Assembly: GCA_038049695.1 (NCBI GenBank)
Contig: CP142456.1
Span: 17,326,501-17,390,500 of the forward strand
Source: Cinnamomum chago
Lineage: Eukaryota > Streptophyta > Magnoliopsida > Laurales > Lauraceae
Reading direction: 5' to 3'
Length of the DNA: 64,000 nt
A model generated the notes under the pieces. It worked only from the letters and a program-made list of their open reading frames with translations. It was not told the origin of the DNA and did no database searches. Made by a program: the position numbers and the translations under genes. Below, in pieces: positions 1 through 12,978 of the stretch; the first letter of the stretch is position 1, and each line of letters begins with the position of its first letter.

Positions 1-1198
1 GCTTCCTCCCATTGGTCGGGGCCTCTCACGGGCCTAAGCCCCCATTGATTGTGTAAAAACAAAAAGCACATTCAAAGTTAAGGGGGTTTTCTTAAATATC
101 TTAAAGATTAGGCTTTTTTTTTTTTTAATAAATTGAGGCAAAGGTGAATGTTTTCTTTTTCTGAAATTCCCTTGTAAATTCATCATTGTGAGTTTGAATG
201 ATGCATAGACACTACATTTCTAGGGACCTATAATCAAGGATTTGGGTCACTTGGCCAGACTGGTACTTACGGTAATCCTGATCAATGATCAAACTGATCC
301 GTCCCTTTGCCTCTTTTGATCAATTATTTTCATACTTCTATTAGGTCTCGTTGAAGGTGGGCATGTTAGGAAAATGCAATATAGCATTGCTCGGATATAA
401 ATAACCTTATCAATCGCCCTTCTCATAATGGAGGGCTCATCTACCCATCTATTTTTATTTTTATTTTTTATTTTTATCAAACACTGCAACCTTAGATGTA
501 GAGAGTTTGGAGCGCCACCCCCCCCCGAGGCTTTAACCTAGAAAAGTCCTGAGTTGAGTGGAACTCAACAGTGGGACCCACCTATTAAGATCCGAGCCGT
601 TCAAAATAAACCCTGCCAAGGTATATTGGATATCCTTAAATTTATGTAAATCCAAGTTTGTTCCACCATTGGATAAATTTTAGGTAAATCCAAGTCTGAT
701 CCACCATTGGATTAAATTTTACAATATTATTTTCAAACTGACGGCGAGCCCAATTAATTTAGGCCTAAACAAAATAATAGGTCCCCTCTAAAGTGCTTTT
801 ATTGAAGGAAGACATACCTCAGATCATTAAATCATTGGCCACGAAGTCCTACATTCCTTTAAGAAGAGAAACTAGAAGAAATTTTTGGGTTAAAGTTGGA
901 AAGGTCTAAAGCTTATGATAGGATGGAATGAAATTTTATTGAGGCAACTTTAGAAGCATTTTGTCTTTCGTAAGAATTGTATTCAAAGCTTCTATGTTAG
1001 TTCAGAACTTAATGTTTGTGTGTGAGCACCCTATTCCCCTCTATGCTGACAATAAAAACTCTTATAGGACTCACTCCAAATATATAAAATTTCAAAAATG
1101 GACAAAAACATATCTTATTTGCTATCATTTCATTTGCAAATAACGTGAAGCTTAAACTATCACAATCCTACATCTCATCTCTAGTTGATTAGGTTGCT
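1..1198. other. Unassigned AT-rich DNA
   Basis: No coding exon or recognisable transposon is visible. The only structure is a two-copy tandem repeat of about 38 bp at 646-683 and 684-720 (each starts gtaaatccaagt and contains ccaccattgg) with two or three mismatches. Short ORFs here have no familiar motif and look random. Confidence 0.6.
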
Positions 1199-1220
1199 AA
1201 AGTCATGCCTCACAATCATC
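1199..1220. repeat. Target-site duplication of LINE insertion, left copy
   Basis: The string agtcatgcctcacaatcatc (1201-1220, extending leftward by one or two A) recurs perfectly at 2022-2041 just after the poly-A of the LINE. A perfect duplication of about 21 bp is the normal footprint of target-primed reverse transcription. Confidence 0.93.
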
Positions 1221-2020
1221 AGAGGCTCCAAAGTCCTTCCATCCCCCAGCAGGTGTTATCCTTCTCCTCTTCCATCATAGCCTCATTCTCCCTTGTTGAT
1301 GAGCCTGATCAGCTAATTTGGTCGAGCTCCAACTCCAGCATCCTCTCCTTTGCAGCTGCCTGGGAATCCATTAGAGCCAGAAATACCCCCACGGTTTGGT
1401 CCAAGTTTGCTTGGAACTCTCTCCTAAAGCCCTCTACTGCTTGTTTTGCTTGGGAATTATTCCATAACAAGCTCCCCACCAATGCTTGGGCCCAGTCAAT
1501 TGGAGTGCATCTGGCACCCTCCTGCAGCCTGTGTGGCACCCATCAGGAGACTGCTTACAATTTGTTCTTCCTCTGTCCCTTTGCTGCTGCTTTCTGGGCC
1601 TGGTTAGAAGACAAAGGGAAGTTCAGGTTCCCCCCTTCCAGCTCTGTCTCAGCTAAGTGGACAGCTTTCTCCTTCAACTTCTGCTCCAGAGCCAAGAAGG
1701 GGCAGGGTGCTCTCTTCATCACTGCTATTTTCAGCATTTGGAAGGTTAGAACCTTGTCTATCTTCCACAACAAGGTTCCTTCTCTGGACTCTGCTATCAA
1801 ATTCTTTATGGAGGATGCTTCTATTGCTCTTAGCAAATTGTCTTCTCCTTTCTCTAGCCTCATTTTAGATTCTTTTTTCCTTCTCAGTAACCAGCTCTAT
1901 CCTTCTATAAGATAGAGTTCTGTTTGTTGGTTTTCTAGGCTTCTTCTCTGTAGCCTGTTTGGCCTTTGTTTCTCTTTTGCTTTCTTAATTCAATTTGCAA
2001 CTTAGCAAAAAAAAAAAAAA
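1221..2020 (+). mobile_element. 5'-truncated L1-type LINE, 3' end with poly-A
   Basis: An 800-bp insertion carrying only the last part of a LINE ORF2. The frame open to the stop at 1913-1915 encodes a reverse-transcriptase zinc-binding (zf-RVT) domain: WSKFAWNSLL, ACFAWELFHNKLPT, then CSLCGTHQET and FFLCPFAAAFW, the usual CxxC...C core with N where most members have H. The ATG at 1205 lies in the duplicated target, so the natural start is not present; this is a fragment of a protein normally above 1000 residues. A pyrimidine-rich 3' UTR follows and ends in about 15 A (2006-2020). The frame is intact and the flanking duplications are perfect, so the insertion is fairly recent. It cannot move by itself. 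Confidence 0.92.
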
Positions 2021-2041
2021 AAGTCATGCCTCACAATCATC
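2021..2041. repeat. Target-site duplication of LINE insertion, right copy
   Basis: Perfect second copy of the duplicated target directly after the poly-A tract; pairs with 1199-1220. Confidence 0.93.
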
Positions 2042-3332
2042 ATAATTTCCTAGCGTCTAAATTGATGGCTCTTGATGATCCACATCAATTTGAGGGAGTG
2101 AAAACTAAAAAAAAAAAAGGTGACCTTTAGTAGCGGTTTTTTGTCCTGCTGCTAAAGGTTACTTTTTGACTGATTTTTTTTACACAAAAACTGTCATTTT
2201 AGCCCTCCATTGGCACCTTTTAAGAAATATCGATGAAGAATGCAAAATCCAGCCTTTAGCGGTAGCATCCTCTTTTTTTTTTATAATGTAGTGAGTAAAA
2301 AAAAATTTCCGGTACACTCTAGATAACTATTAACTACTTATATGTTACTTATTCCCGGGACATGCTTGTAAATGTCTTCTCGTTAAATCCTTTAAAGGGG
2401 TATTCATGAATTGTACATGGTAAACACTTATCTAAGTACAAAGCTCTTCCTCAGAGTGTACAAACACTTCTCATGCAAAATCTGAGATCGTCACCAACTA
2501 GGGGCTCAAACTTGACTACCAAGTTTTGATGTCCCTTCACCTGTCAACTACCAGTGGGATTATTCAGTTGAGTATTCACTTTTTAAATGAATATAGTTTC
2601 TGAGAGAAATTTAAGAACACTGAGAGTGTTATTGATTGCGTCCTAAATATAATGAGTACCACTATGTTAGACTAATAATGATTTTCGCACCATTTTAGCT
2701 TCCTGATAATGACACAGCCATTTCTCATGTTATGACTTATTGTAGTTTTAGAAAGGAGAGTTCATCCTGTCTAGATGAGTCAAGCAGAAAGTGGATTCAC
2801 ATATAGGGCTCATGCCGAAGTAATTCTAAGTGAATACGATCTGTCAAAGGGTCTAAAACTAAAATTTGGACTTCCAAAATTAAGAAACCGAGAGTCACAT
2901 TTACATCTCCATCTTATATCCTACACTATTACCACCTTAACATTTCTTTAGAATCCACTTTATTATGAATTCCCAGGGATTCATAGACGGTAAGCAAATG
3001 GGCACTGCAAGGGGTTCTATGTAAGGGACAGTAACGAAACTTGAGAATGCAATGTATTAACTGATTTGGGAGATCTAAACTTTAATTCCAACGTCTGGGT
3101 GGGAAAAAAGTCTATACACTGCCGTGGCAAATTTGATCGACCAATTCATTTCTCTCTTTTGTCAAGTCTATATATATAGCCGCATTTCAAGTACTGATAA
3201 AAATTTCAAGGACTAATCATTTGCCATTTACCCTCCAACCTAATGAGATACTCCTCTATTAATTGCAATGCTTTCGAGCATTTGATGGTAAGCGAATTTA
3301 ATTTCTCATCAGCTTACCAACTCTGTTAGTTA
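2042..3332. other. Unassigned AT-rich DNA
   Basis: No exon-like frame, RNA gene or element boundary recognised. 2120-2280 has poly-A/poly-T runs and the related strings tagcggttttttgtcc and tagcggtagcatcc, possibly the ends of a decayed small element. Confidence 0.5.
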
Positions 3333-3565
3333 AGAACGGCTCCTTACCCGAGTGGTAAGGAGCGACAGTTTTTTACTTGGCTGCCCGGGAATCGAATCCC
3401 AAGTACGTCACCTCTTTTTACTTGTACGGGCTCCTTTCTCATTTGCGTGGGCTTTCATCCCACTTGTGCGGACCTCCTTTCCACTTAAGTGAGTTACGTG
3501 TCCGTGTGCATGCGTGCTCTTTCTTGAGTACCAGCCCCCTTGGCCGGGGTAAAAAAAAAAAAAAA
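3333..3565 (+). mobile_element. tRNA-derived SINE with poly-A tail
   Basis: A unit of about 230 bp starts with an A-box-like segment (cttacccgagtggtaagg, 3343-3360) followed about 35 bp later by a B-box-like segment (ggaatcgaatccc, 3388-3400), an internal RNA polymerase III promoter, and ends in 15 A (3551-3565). The flanks caactctgttagtta (3318-3332) and caactctactaacca (3566-3580) match at 10 of 15 positions, all differences being transitions, so they look like an aged target-site duplication. It is not a tRNA gene: no foldable cloverleaf follows the B box. Confidence 0.78.
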
Positions 3566-5990
3566 CAACTCTACTAACCAGTTTTTTACTTGTTTCATTT
3601 TAATATATATCTATGTATGAATTTGTGTATGTATGCATATAATAGTTCCCACATTGGGGTACACGACCCATGTAAGACCACATAGAACCATGTCAATCAC
3701 TGGGGTTGAGATAGGGTAGGGGAGGTAAAATCCAAAACCACTAAATTCAGAGCATTATAGATATATATTCTGAAGCTCCAAAGTTCTAACAGTGAAGACT
3801 TTCGTTGGCTAAAGAGGGACACACAGCCTAGTTCTCATATGAAGACATAAATATATATATATATATATATCAAAGTAAAAACATACCTCTTAAGTCATAA
3901 ATCATTGACAATAAATATGCTACGTGATATTATCTAAATCTGTATATTTATTTCAAGAAACTACGAGTAAATGAAGTAGAACTGTTCATAATAAGCATGG
4001 ATCTGACTATACCTAATACATGCTCTATATCTCCCGGCAGAATCATCAAGAAGGAATTAAACCATCAGCAATGAACATGCCACTTAATAATTGCTACTCA
4101 GGTCAGTATAATATGTATAGAAGATGGAGAGAGGACTGACCTCAAGGTTTTCTTTTTCTCCTTTGTGGTTGTGGATGTCGATTCTTGAGTGCCTATGATA
4201 GCGATCAATTGTCCTATCCATTCTGAAACATCCCAAAATATAAGGAGTCAATTTCTAGAGTAATTCAAGATCATTAACAAGCATGCTGCAATTTTTTTCC
4301 ACAGGACATTAACTCCTCTCAACAATAAAAATGGTAACAACCAAAATTCATCAATGAGGTACAAATTCATCAATGATTTACTTGTAAATTTAAAGGCAAA
4401 CATAGGGAGAAGGACGACCCATCGAGCAAAATAATAGATTTCATGGTTTGCGCCTTTATCAAATGATACGTGCATGTCTGACTACGACCTGTCATCTAAG
4501 GAGAGCCCCCATGATGTTATCCTACCCAACCTGTAACCAGAGTGCACAGCAGAGGTGTTGTTTGTGTCCGTGGGCAAGCAAGCAAGACCAAGTCACGACA
4601 AGTCCCGATGCACAATGGGTAATATGGGGTTAAGATAAGGTTGCACAAATAAACTCAGGCTCAAGACTGGAATGTTTCTATGAGACTTATGCATCACTGC
4701 AAACCCAATGCTTAAAAGCTTCCCCCCGCCCTCTGTCTAGGCAGATGCTGGCCAAACCCAGCACTTGGATAGGGGGGCCACAGGCATGACGAACTTATTT
4801 GCATTGTTCTGCCAATTGCTAAGTGCTAAACTCTTGATCTCTAATCATTTTCTTGCATAGATTCTCGGGGAACGAACACAAAAATCATTCAAGAACTAGG
4901 TCCTTAAGTAGCATTTCACTGCAAGGGCATGATAGAAAGCAACTCGCACGTGATAAAAAAAAGTCAGAAATATGCCTTCCAGAATGGTTTTGAGGGAGGA
5001 AAGGAACAGAATAGAATCATCCAGAGGGCAGGAAATTGGAAAAAGTAATGGGATTGATTTTTTTTTATCATCAAATAATTAATAGAATCACAATGTGATT
5101 TTGTCATCAGATATTTTTGTGGCATGAGGTAAAACAAATTATGCAAAGGCATTTGGTGAAAATAAAATGATTATAAGAATTGAATCCGTGCATCATCAAG
5201 GGCGGAGGCACAAGATGGAAATATCCTCATAAGAATAGAATTCCTGTAATTCCTCAACCAAACAGACCTTAATATGTTGAAGTTGTCAATTGCTGCAATG
5301 GGTTTATCAGGAAAAAATTATCTTGGATTAGTATGATACTAAAAAAATGAAGATTTTCCATATAAATTAATGTCCAATGTTGTGTGTGTGTGAGAGAGAG
5401 AGAGAGAGACAAAGAGAGAGAGAGAATTAAGCATAGGAATAAAAAATATAATTCCTTATCATAATACACACATTTGTTAAGGAAAATATTCATCTACGAG
5501 CGCTTCCAAGTATAGCCCAGCACTATGGGACCCACTTGGCCCACCTTTCATCAATGCAACCCCTTTAATAATCTTTTCATCTCATGATCTGGCATTAACA
5601 TTCATTCACCATTAGAAAATCAATGGTTAAGACACCATTAAAATTTAAGTGTGTTAAATCAAGGGTTATGCGAATCTGGTGCGGCTTATTTTTTTGGATC
5701 CTCCTTGTCCATGAGATGATCTTTCCATTTGCCCTCCTTCACTTGATAAGCTCACATCTGAGTGGGCGCCGCAAGCTAACTGCATATAGCTTATATGTAA
5801 TAAGCTCGTAGGAGAACATTGCCCCATTTGTTGAAGATATTTGATGTGATTGCGAACTAACATTTGTGAAATAAAGAATTATTTCTAAATCAAATTAAAA
5901 GATCAGACATTGAAATGAAGTTGAATTTTTAACCTTGAGAAGCTCTATAATTCACATGAGAAGGAATTCTTCTTTTGGCTCACCTAAACA
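3566..5990. other. Unassigned DNA with simple repeats
   Basis: No gene recognised. Contains an (AT)n tract at about 3850-3870 and a (TG)n(GA)n tract at about 5381-5424. The short frames in this stretch match no motif I know. Confidence 0.55.
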
Positions 5991-5999
5991 AACTTTAAA

Positions 6000-6240
6000 G
6001 CCTGTTTCTTTGGCATTAAGTCCAGATATGAATTTATAATGCTAGAGGTTTCTAGATAATGATGTGATTATCATCCCCTTCGCATTTTCAAATTCTATCT
6101 TTCTTTGCCAAAATTCTGAATTTCAACCGCCTGAAAAATTATATTTATCCTTTGGAATTCCCAAATTCTAGCCCTTTTAAGTATTTTTGGATGCTCCAGC
6201 CAAGAGGAGGATTTAGGAATTCCACCCTGGGGGGGGGGGG
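6000..6240. mobile_element. Decayed MITE related to the 35.8-kb MITE
   Basis: Starts with aaagcctgttt and contains cgcattttcaaattctatctttcttt, close to a stretch inside the MITE at 35814-36106 (gcattttcaaattccatgtttcttt). Both share repeated gaattc strings. The right end carries a run of 13 G (about 6228-6240) instead of a clear inverted repeat, so the boundaries are approximate. Confidence 0.5.
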
Positions 6241-8622
6241 CAACTTCTGGAGAATTTCAAAAATGTAGTAAAATTTTCATTGGAATTATATCCAAAGTTT
6301 GGTTACCTAAATCATTGGAGAGCAATTCCAATTTGAAGACTGTGGTTTGCAAGATCCAAGATTATCATGGTTAATGAGGATAGGATGAGATCGTTTGTTA
6401 AATTTGAATTGCTTAATTCATAAGTTTTTTATTGTTCGATTTTTCTGCCTTGGTTCGTTTGGTTTTAAGTCTTGGATTACTTACTTCTAGGGCTAGGAGG
6501 TCATTTTCCAGGATTTTGGCTCGCTTCGCCTTTTGTAAGATTTTCTTCTTAGGTCTAGACATCCAATCAATACTTAAATATGGGTGTTTGCTGCCTCTAT
6601 TTCTACTTTCTACCCAAAGGGCTGCAGATCTTGCATTTGGGATATTTTCTTTTACAGATCTTTGCTATTTCTAAGCAATCCTAAAAGAGCCCACATATCA
6701 ACAGATTGGATACTTAAACAATGGACTGCTCTAACAGAAACATACCCCATTAAAATTCAATATGCACCAAGAATCTATCATATAATTTAATATGGACCAA
6801 AAATCTGTCATATCACATAAGAATTCAAATCTAAACCCATTCTAAAAAGCTATGATTAGTATAGTTCCTTGATATTACTTCAGACTTCTCCAAAATCAGC
6901 TATAAAGTAATTGGATTCAAGACTACATGATCTTCATTATTTTTTCATGATCTGTCCTTGCGATATCTAAGTGACACTCATGTACTCCTAGCAACATACT
7001 CATGTGAGCATATTAAACAGTGATATATACATCGTATATATGGTATTATTCACCATCGTAGATGGATCAAGAGCTGCAAAGTCCTCGACTCTAAACTTAT
7101 CAAAGATTTCAAAGATCCACTATAATTAGAATAAATATAAACCAATGAGATAATGTACATTTTTGAGAAAGAACATAAAACCAATCTGATCAGGCAAACG
7201 GGCATATGCATCAGCACAATGATGTTTTGCTAGGAGTAGATAGTGAAAGTATATTGATAGAAGCACAAAACTGTCGTGATGGGAGCCAGTCGTTCCTCAG
7301 ACGTAATTGGATTGAGCAGGCCCGAAGTTAAAGAAAGTAGTTTCTTAGCCACCCATTAAGAACTTTCATTTAATGGACACAAAATGGTTTGCTAACTATT
7401 TGAGAGGATGATCTATTTAATTCTGGCAGATTCAGACATTGTTCATGCAGCTCACCTACACATTTTGAATTGGACCTCATAAAGCCTCATTTCACAGCAG
7501 TTCATTCCACCATTAGTTATCTTCATGGTATTCTGGGCTAGAACCTATTCATTTTCATCTCTCTTTTAGCTAATAATCTATGTTGATGTCACACTGGTTT
7601 TCCTAATAGTTAATGCACATCCGCCACTAAATGATGTATCTTTCCTTGCTTTCATTTGCAAAGAAGAGCCAAAAGTAGCCAACATTGTCTCAATCATATC
7701 CCTTTTACTTCTGGCATGGTTCAATGTCATATTGAAGGTGCTACAGACTTTTCATGCTGACAATTATAAGTGGTGTTTAAATGACCTAAATCCTATGAAA
7801 CGGTTGTTACTCTCATGCCCATCCTAAAGTTCACTCTCAATGTCATAAATTTTAAAAAAGGGTAGAAACTACAGACACCTATGAACTCTCATCCTCCATC
7901 TTGAGCAATCCTTACCTCCAATTCTAATGATTGATTGTCATTGTACTTCTGTAACAGAAAGGAAGAAGATGAGCATAAACAAAGGTTATATATATACAAT
8001 TTGAGGAACCCTAGAATAGCTGCCAACATCATGGCTGTCAAGGGTACTTAAAAACCTAATGATATTAATTGAGTCTTTATATGAGAAACAAGAAAAGATA
8101 AACCCTAGGATGCCTTAGCCTTGGGCCACCCCAACCTCAACACAGATTGAAAAGCACGCAAATTGTTCACATATCAAACCACAAATTATTCTTTGATTCC
8201 TTGCATGTCATTTAATTTGGCTGAGTCTGTAGAATTCCCCCATAAATCTAGACACATTTTTTGCTTCTTGAATAAGATTGTTCAACTGAGAAGATAAACA
8301 TCGTGATTAATCTGAATGAGATGAATTTTCACCTTTAACCTTGACTTCATCTTGTTCCATAATGAAACCTAGACATTGCCTTTTCCAACACATTACACTT
8401 GGACATTGTCCCTCCATACCAAAAGTTCATTAGCCACCAATATCATATGAAAAGCTTTTAGTGGTTCTTTGAACTTAAAAAAACTTCTTGATGAAATTAA
8501 GCCAATAAAGAAACTCACTGGTGAGCAATATACCATGGAATTGTAACACTTACACTTGTAAGTGTGAAAAAATACTAAAACTTGCCGTAACACAGGCAGA
8601 GGTCCCAATAAAAACGATCTCA
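6241..8622. other. Unassigned DNA
   Basis: About 2.4 kb with no exon, conserved domain or element terminus that I can support. Short ORFs at 6432-6790 and 8393-8608 show no motif. Confidence 0.55.
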
Positions 8623-8627
8623 GACGA

Positions 8628-9579
8628 ATGTCAATTAAACGTGATTAAACTAGTAATTAACCACCCTAGTCCAGATTAAGCAATCAAACCACAAGAGAGA
8701 GGACACAAGGATTTATATGTGGAAAACCCTGCTCGGAAAAAAACCACGGGCCTTACTGTCTAGGCCAACAGACAACCAAGCACTAAGTAAAACTCGAAGA
8801 TTACAAGACACTTACAACCCTTCCCAGTTGTTGACTCAACCCGCTTCAGATCTTGTTGACTGCTCGTCACGAATCTTCACCGTGCTTGAACAAAGGAGTC
8901 TTCAAGAAAAGTTAAGGAATCAGACCAAGACTTGTATCATTAGCGCAACAACAGAATAGATAGCCTTGGGGCAAAACAATGGATCTCTCAAACTCTCTCA
9001 CACATGGATTTCTTCTAATTCAAAGTGGTGGTGAGAGGAGAGACAAATAGCGCTTTTCTAGAGAGTAATTAGTGTAGCAAGGGCTACTCAAAACAGGTTA
9101 CTTCCTTCAGAGAATTTAGAAAGAGGAGTTCGTCCATATTTAGAATTTCAAGGTTCGCTCGAGCGGACATGGGGTTCGCTCGAGCGGACTGCTCTCTGGA
9201 AACAAACGTTCAACGCATTGCTTCATGGGTCGAGCGAAGGTAGAGGTGCGGTCGAGCGAACAACTCTCTGTACGGGGTTCGCTCCACACTGTCTTCAAAA
9301 ACTTCATTCCAGAACTAACATCGGTCGAGCGCACATTTTGATGGGTCGAGCGAGCTAGGTTCTGTTTGGTCCGCTCGAGCGAAGGAAGGTTCGCTCGAGC
9401 GACCTTTGAAAACTTTCAGAATCCGGACTCTTTGGAAGTCTTTCTATTTTAGACTCTGGCAGTCCTTTCCTAAACTCAATACATGATTAAAGAAACCCAG
9501 TTTTGTCCAATAACCTATGAATTAGCCAACTAAAATCTTTACAAAGTGGATACATAACATGGAAATGTCATGATTGACA
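8628..9579 (-). mobile_element. Solo LTR M, probably copia-type
   Basis: On the minus strand this block starts TGTCAATC and ends TTGACA, a good inverted TG...CA pair. The 5-bp flanks gacga (8623-8627) and gatga (9580-9584) differ by one transition and are a likely target-site duplication. The distal half carries the open wording typical of plant LTR R/U5 regions (tatatgtggaaaaccctg on the plus strand). No primer-binding site or coding part adjoins it, hence solo LTR. It carries an array of GCTCGAGC-type palindromes (listed separately). Confidence 0.7.
9153..9404. repeat. Palindrome array with CGCTCGAGCG core in LTR M
   Basis: About nine copies of a motif: four complete palindromes (cgctcgagcg) and several half-sites (ggtcgagcga, ggttcgctcc) spaced 15 to 60 bp in the 5' half of the LTR. 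Comparable arrays with other cores occur in the LTRs at 26.1, 29.7, 42.3, 48.3 and 63.1 kb. Confidence 0.85.
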
Positions 9580-9893
9580 GATGATTGATATCAGATTCGT
9601 GACTAGAAGTTCAATGACCTCTATTATAATTTGAATTTTGATGGTTTTCATGATATTCTAGTTTATTATTGAAAAACAACTTGCTTTATTGCTTTCTGTA
9701 TCCACACAGTTATGTGTTGCATGATCTTAAATAGCTGGGATGGTTGTGAGATTATCAAAGTAATATGGTGAAGTGGTTACATAGGTTGTATGGACACAGT
9801 ACAATTGCAGCAAATAGATAATTGAAAGCGAGGGAAAGATAATATATGAGAATTGTAATGTTGATGTGAACATAGATTTCTTATCACGCCAAC

Positions 9894-10077
9894 TCAAGCA
9901 TGACGGTCCATTAAGTACGGTGAGCTTTGCCTGAAGAGAATCAAATCTTGAGGAGATGAGAGGCTTTATGAAGATGTCCGCTACCTTGCCATCAGTAGCA
10001 ACATATCGTACATCAAGCTGACAATTGGAGACAAGATAGTGAATGAAGTGAATGTCAACTTGAACATTTTTGCTCTG
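9894..10077 (-). pseudogene. Ty1/copia RNase H C-terminal remnant
   Basis: The minus-strand frame reads KNVQVDIHFIHYLV, then LDVRYVATDGKVADIF and KPL, the conserved end of the copia RNase H region, where the host-like consensus is HIEVDxHFVR...ADxFTKPL. The next residues resemble the usual ending before the stop and 3' LTR. Only about 60 residues of a pol protein of over 1000 are present, and no adjoining complete LTR was found. LTR M does not belong to it, since M has its own duplication. Confidence 0.75.
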
Positions 10078-10689
10078 GCCATGAACCCACACAGTCCAGT
10101 CCATAGAGTCTATCTTTAATTTTCCCTTTGAGGAACGCTTGTTCATTGCCCTAATCCTTAAAAGAACAAAAGGGTGGATGGAACTCAAAGAAAACATTAT
10201 TATATATCAATTGCAAACTACTGGACAAAGAGCAAATTTTGTAATATAAGATACATATAGTAGATTATTCATTTTAAAAGAATTATAGTGTGGAGAATAA
10301 AGCTACCAACATTCTTACCGGGAAGACTCTTACCATTCCCAATGTGTACTTCATCTAGGGTCCAGGGTGATCAACAAACGAAGCTAAAATTAGGAGAATC
10401 TTCTTGTGTGTTCTCATTCAGCTCACAATCTTATATTAAAAAATATAGTGTTACACTTGAGTATTCTAGTCTGATGAGAGTTTATGATCTATTATCTTGT
10501 TAGGTTCGATAATACAGTTAAAGTATTGTAACAAAAATACAAGCCTCATGTGATTATGGGTCAACTCATAGACCCCCGTATCTTAAGCCCAATGCCAATC
10601 TGATCCAACCCTAGGCTCATTCAGTCTAACTTCATATTTGTCCCTTCACCCCCCTCCCCCACCCCTTTCAAGCCCCGGATGAGCTGCAA

Positions 10690-11020
10690 AAAACAACAGT
10701 TTCCAATGTAGTCGAATGAATGTGATTTGGTGAAGAAGTTGGAAGAAGTAAAGTGAAGAAGAATGGTCTGAAGATGAACACGCCAGCAAACAAAGTGAAA
10801 ATCAAACTCAATGTGTCTAGCGCTTATAAAAGACATCATTGTCGGCAATATAGATTGCACATTTTGTTATCACAGTAAAAAGTTCAGTCGTGAAAGGCGA
10901 ATGCTCATGTCCGGGAGAAGATTCCAAAGCCAAAAGATTTTAGATGTTGTGTGGGCTTGAGAACAATATTCAGCTCTGGCAAATAAGCAAGAGATGAAAG
11001 ACTGTTTCTTACCTTTTCAG
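10690..11020 (-). pseudogene. Second Ty1/copia RNase H remnant
   Basis: Two frames on the minus strand give AEYCSQAHTTSKIFWLWNLL and HIEFDFHFVCWRV, the classic copia RNase H blocks (SSAEAEYRA...EIxWLRxLL and KHIExDxHFVR). They are in different frames and separated by stop codons, so the gene is dead. It is a different lineage from the fragment at 9894-10077, because both contain the same HFV block. Confidence 0.7.
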
Positions 11021-12365
11021 TTGATAAGAGAGTTCCCAAGAAATTAGCAATATCCTGTAGTAGCGCAATAGTCACTAATAATAATAAATCCGGCCTAGTC
11101 TTGAGTCTAAGTAGGCTATGAGGGCGAGAGACCTACTCAAGGGAAAGATCACACACTGTAAATTTGGAGATCACACCAATGAATGAGTACGTCATGAAAG
11201 CCCCCGGAGGAGAAATATCTCTTTGAGAACAGGAATCATACCTTTCACAGGAACTGAGGGTCGTATAGTAAAGGTAAATGCAAATCTGACAAAAGATACG
11301 AGTGGTTAGTTGAAGCACCAAATGAATTGTTGTGGTGAGAATGGAGACCACAATCACCCGTCCGTTGTAGTTACTACTGTAGACAAACAAATCTGACAAA
11401 GAAAAAGAAGCAAGAAAAGAATCTCTAATAGCAAGCAAAATGGATTCCGTGGAAAATCAAAGATTCCTTAGAAAATGAAGAACTAGGGAAAATGACTTCC
11501 TCAAGTCAACAGATTATCAAAAATAGATTGAGGGAGCTAATATGAAAAAAATGATACAAGTTGCATCAAAATCAGATAACAGAAGACCAAGGATAAGAAC
11601 AAAAATACCACCGTTTGACGTGGGTTCAACACTCTGAGCCAAAGTTACAAAATTCGTAGAGATGATAAAAAAAGGCTAAATTGGGCAAGGGCATTAATCC
11701 ACACTCATTGAAAACACATAATCCATGCTACGGAGGCTTTTCTCGGGGCACTAACACAGTTTAACCCTACTAAAAAGCTGGATGGTGACTTTTCAAGAGC
11801 CTTATCTTCCTTGATATGGTTCGGATTATTAACTTGTGGTCTACGGACAACAACTTGGAAGGACCTTTCCAATAGCGTATTGAGGAAAAAAAATTTGACC
11901 AATGGATCAAAAATCACGACTGATCGAAGTTTCCATAGAAATATGCAAAGGAGTAATGAGACTTAGGGGAGGGAAGTGCCCTCCCTCACCTAAAATAGTC
12001 AATTAGGCAAGGGAAACACACCTTCACGCCAAAGATTGACCGAGAACTAAATATGAGACCCCCCTTTCCCACCTAAAAGAGAAAAAGGGCAATCTTCCCG
12101 GGGCTATATCTATCTTAATACATATCGGATTGGGTTATCTTGGTGTCTAATAACAGCAGTGCTACGTGGACCGACTGGGGGGGGACCGAATTCTGGCCCG
12201 GTCCCCCAGGACCGTTGGATCCCAGATCCGGTCCAAGTGGAATTATTCGTCTAATAATATTTACTCGAAGAGAGCTTTCACATGACATATTGTGGGGGTA
12301 GATTTGATGGTCGGGTAAGAAATTAAAAAAAAAAAAGGGAAAAAAATGGGACTTGCCTCGGGGGG
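11021..12365. other. Unassigned DNA with a GC-rich patch
   Basis: No gene recognised. 12150-12230 is unlike its AT-rich surroundings: the start cagtgctacgtgg looks like a DNA-transposon terminus, and it is followed by gggggggaccg...cggtccccc, an imperfect GC palindrome. I could not find the matching opposite end. Confidence 0.45.
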
Positions 12366-12978
12366 GGGGGCTCTCCTTTTTTCACACTCTGCCCATTGTG
12401 TTCCCCCTTCCACTGCTTCTCTTGCTCATTTAGAGTTCTTATCTTTGGAGTCCCTCTCTCTGTGGTCCATGGCTATGTTGGTAACCTGGAGTTAGCAACA
12501 CTCTGACTTGGTTCATATATGTTGAGAACCAATTTATCTCCTTGTGGGTTCTCTTCGCTTAGTCTTGAGACTCCTTAGGACAAAACTACCTCCGGCCATG
12601 TTCTTTCCTTAGCTTGGGTCGATTTGCGGGTGTCTTTAGAACCATCCGCGCTTTATTGTGATCCGAGCACCTACCCCTTGGGCGCATGTCCCTTCCCCAC
12701 CGGTGAACCTCACTTTGGTGTTCGCAATCCTTTGGGTGGTTTTCTTTCGGTGTTTAGGCTCTCTAAGTGTCTAAACAACCATCAAGTTAGAGGTTTCTTT
12801 GAGGAATTTTGTATTGAGGACTTGAGATCCATTGGTTCCCAAAATCTACGGGTATCTTGGTTGATCTCTAGGATTCATACAAGGGGTATTGGCAGCCGTC
12901 AAAACCAAGATTTTACTGTTAACCCGGAATCACTAGTACTCCCAAACCATGTACCTTGTCCAAAAAAAAAAAAAAAAA
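12366..12978 (+). other. Retroposon-like segment ending in poly-A, origin unknown
   Basis: A less AT-rich stretch that ends in ttgtcc plus 17 A (about 12962-12978). A 138-codon frame (12624-13040) runs through it without a recognisable domain and over the poly-A, so it is not a convincing gene. The poly-A end suggests the 3' end of a LINE or a retroposed transcript. No target-site duplication was identified. Confidence 0.35.

Noticed and set aside
3340-3400. Possible tRNA gene
   Set aside because: A and B boxes are present, but no acceptor, D or T stems can be paired, and the unit ends in poly-A with duplicated flanks. It is a SINE head.
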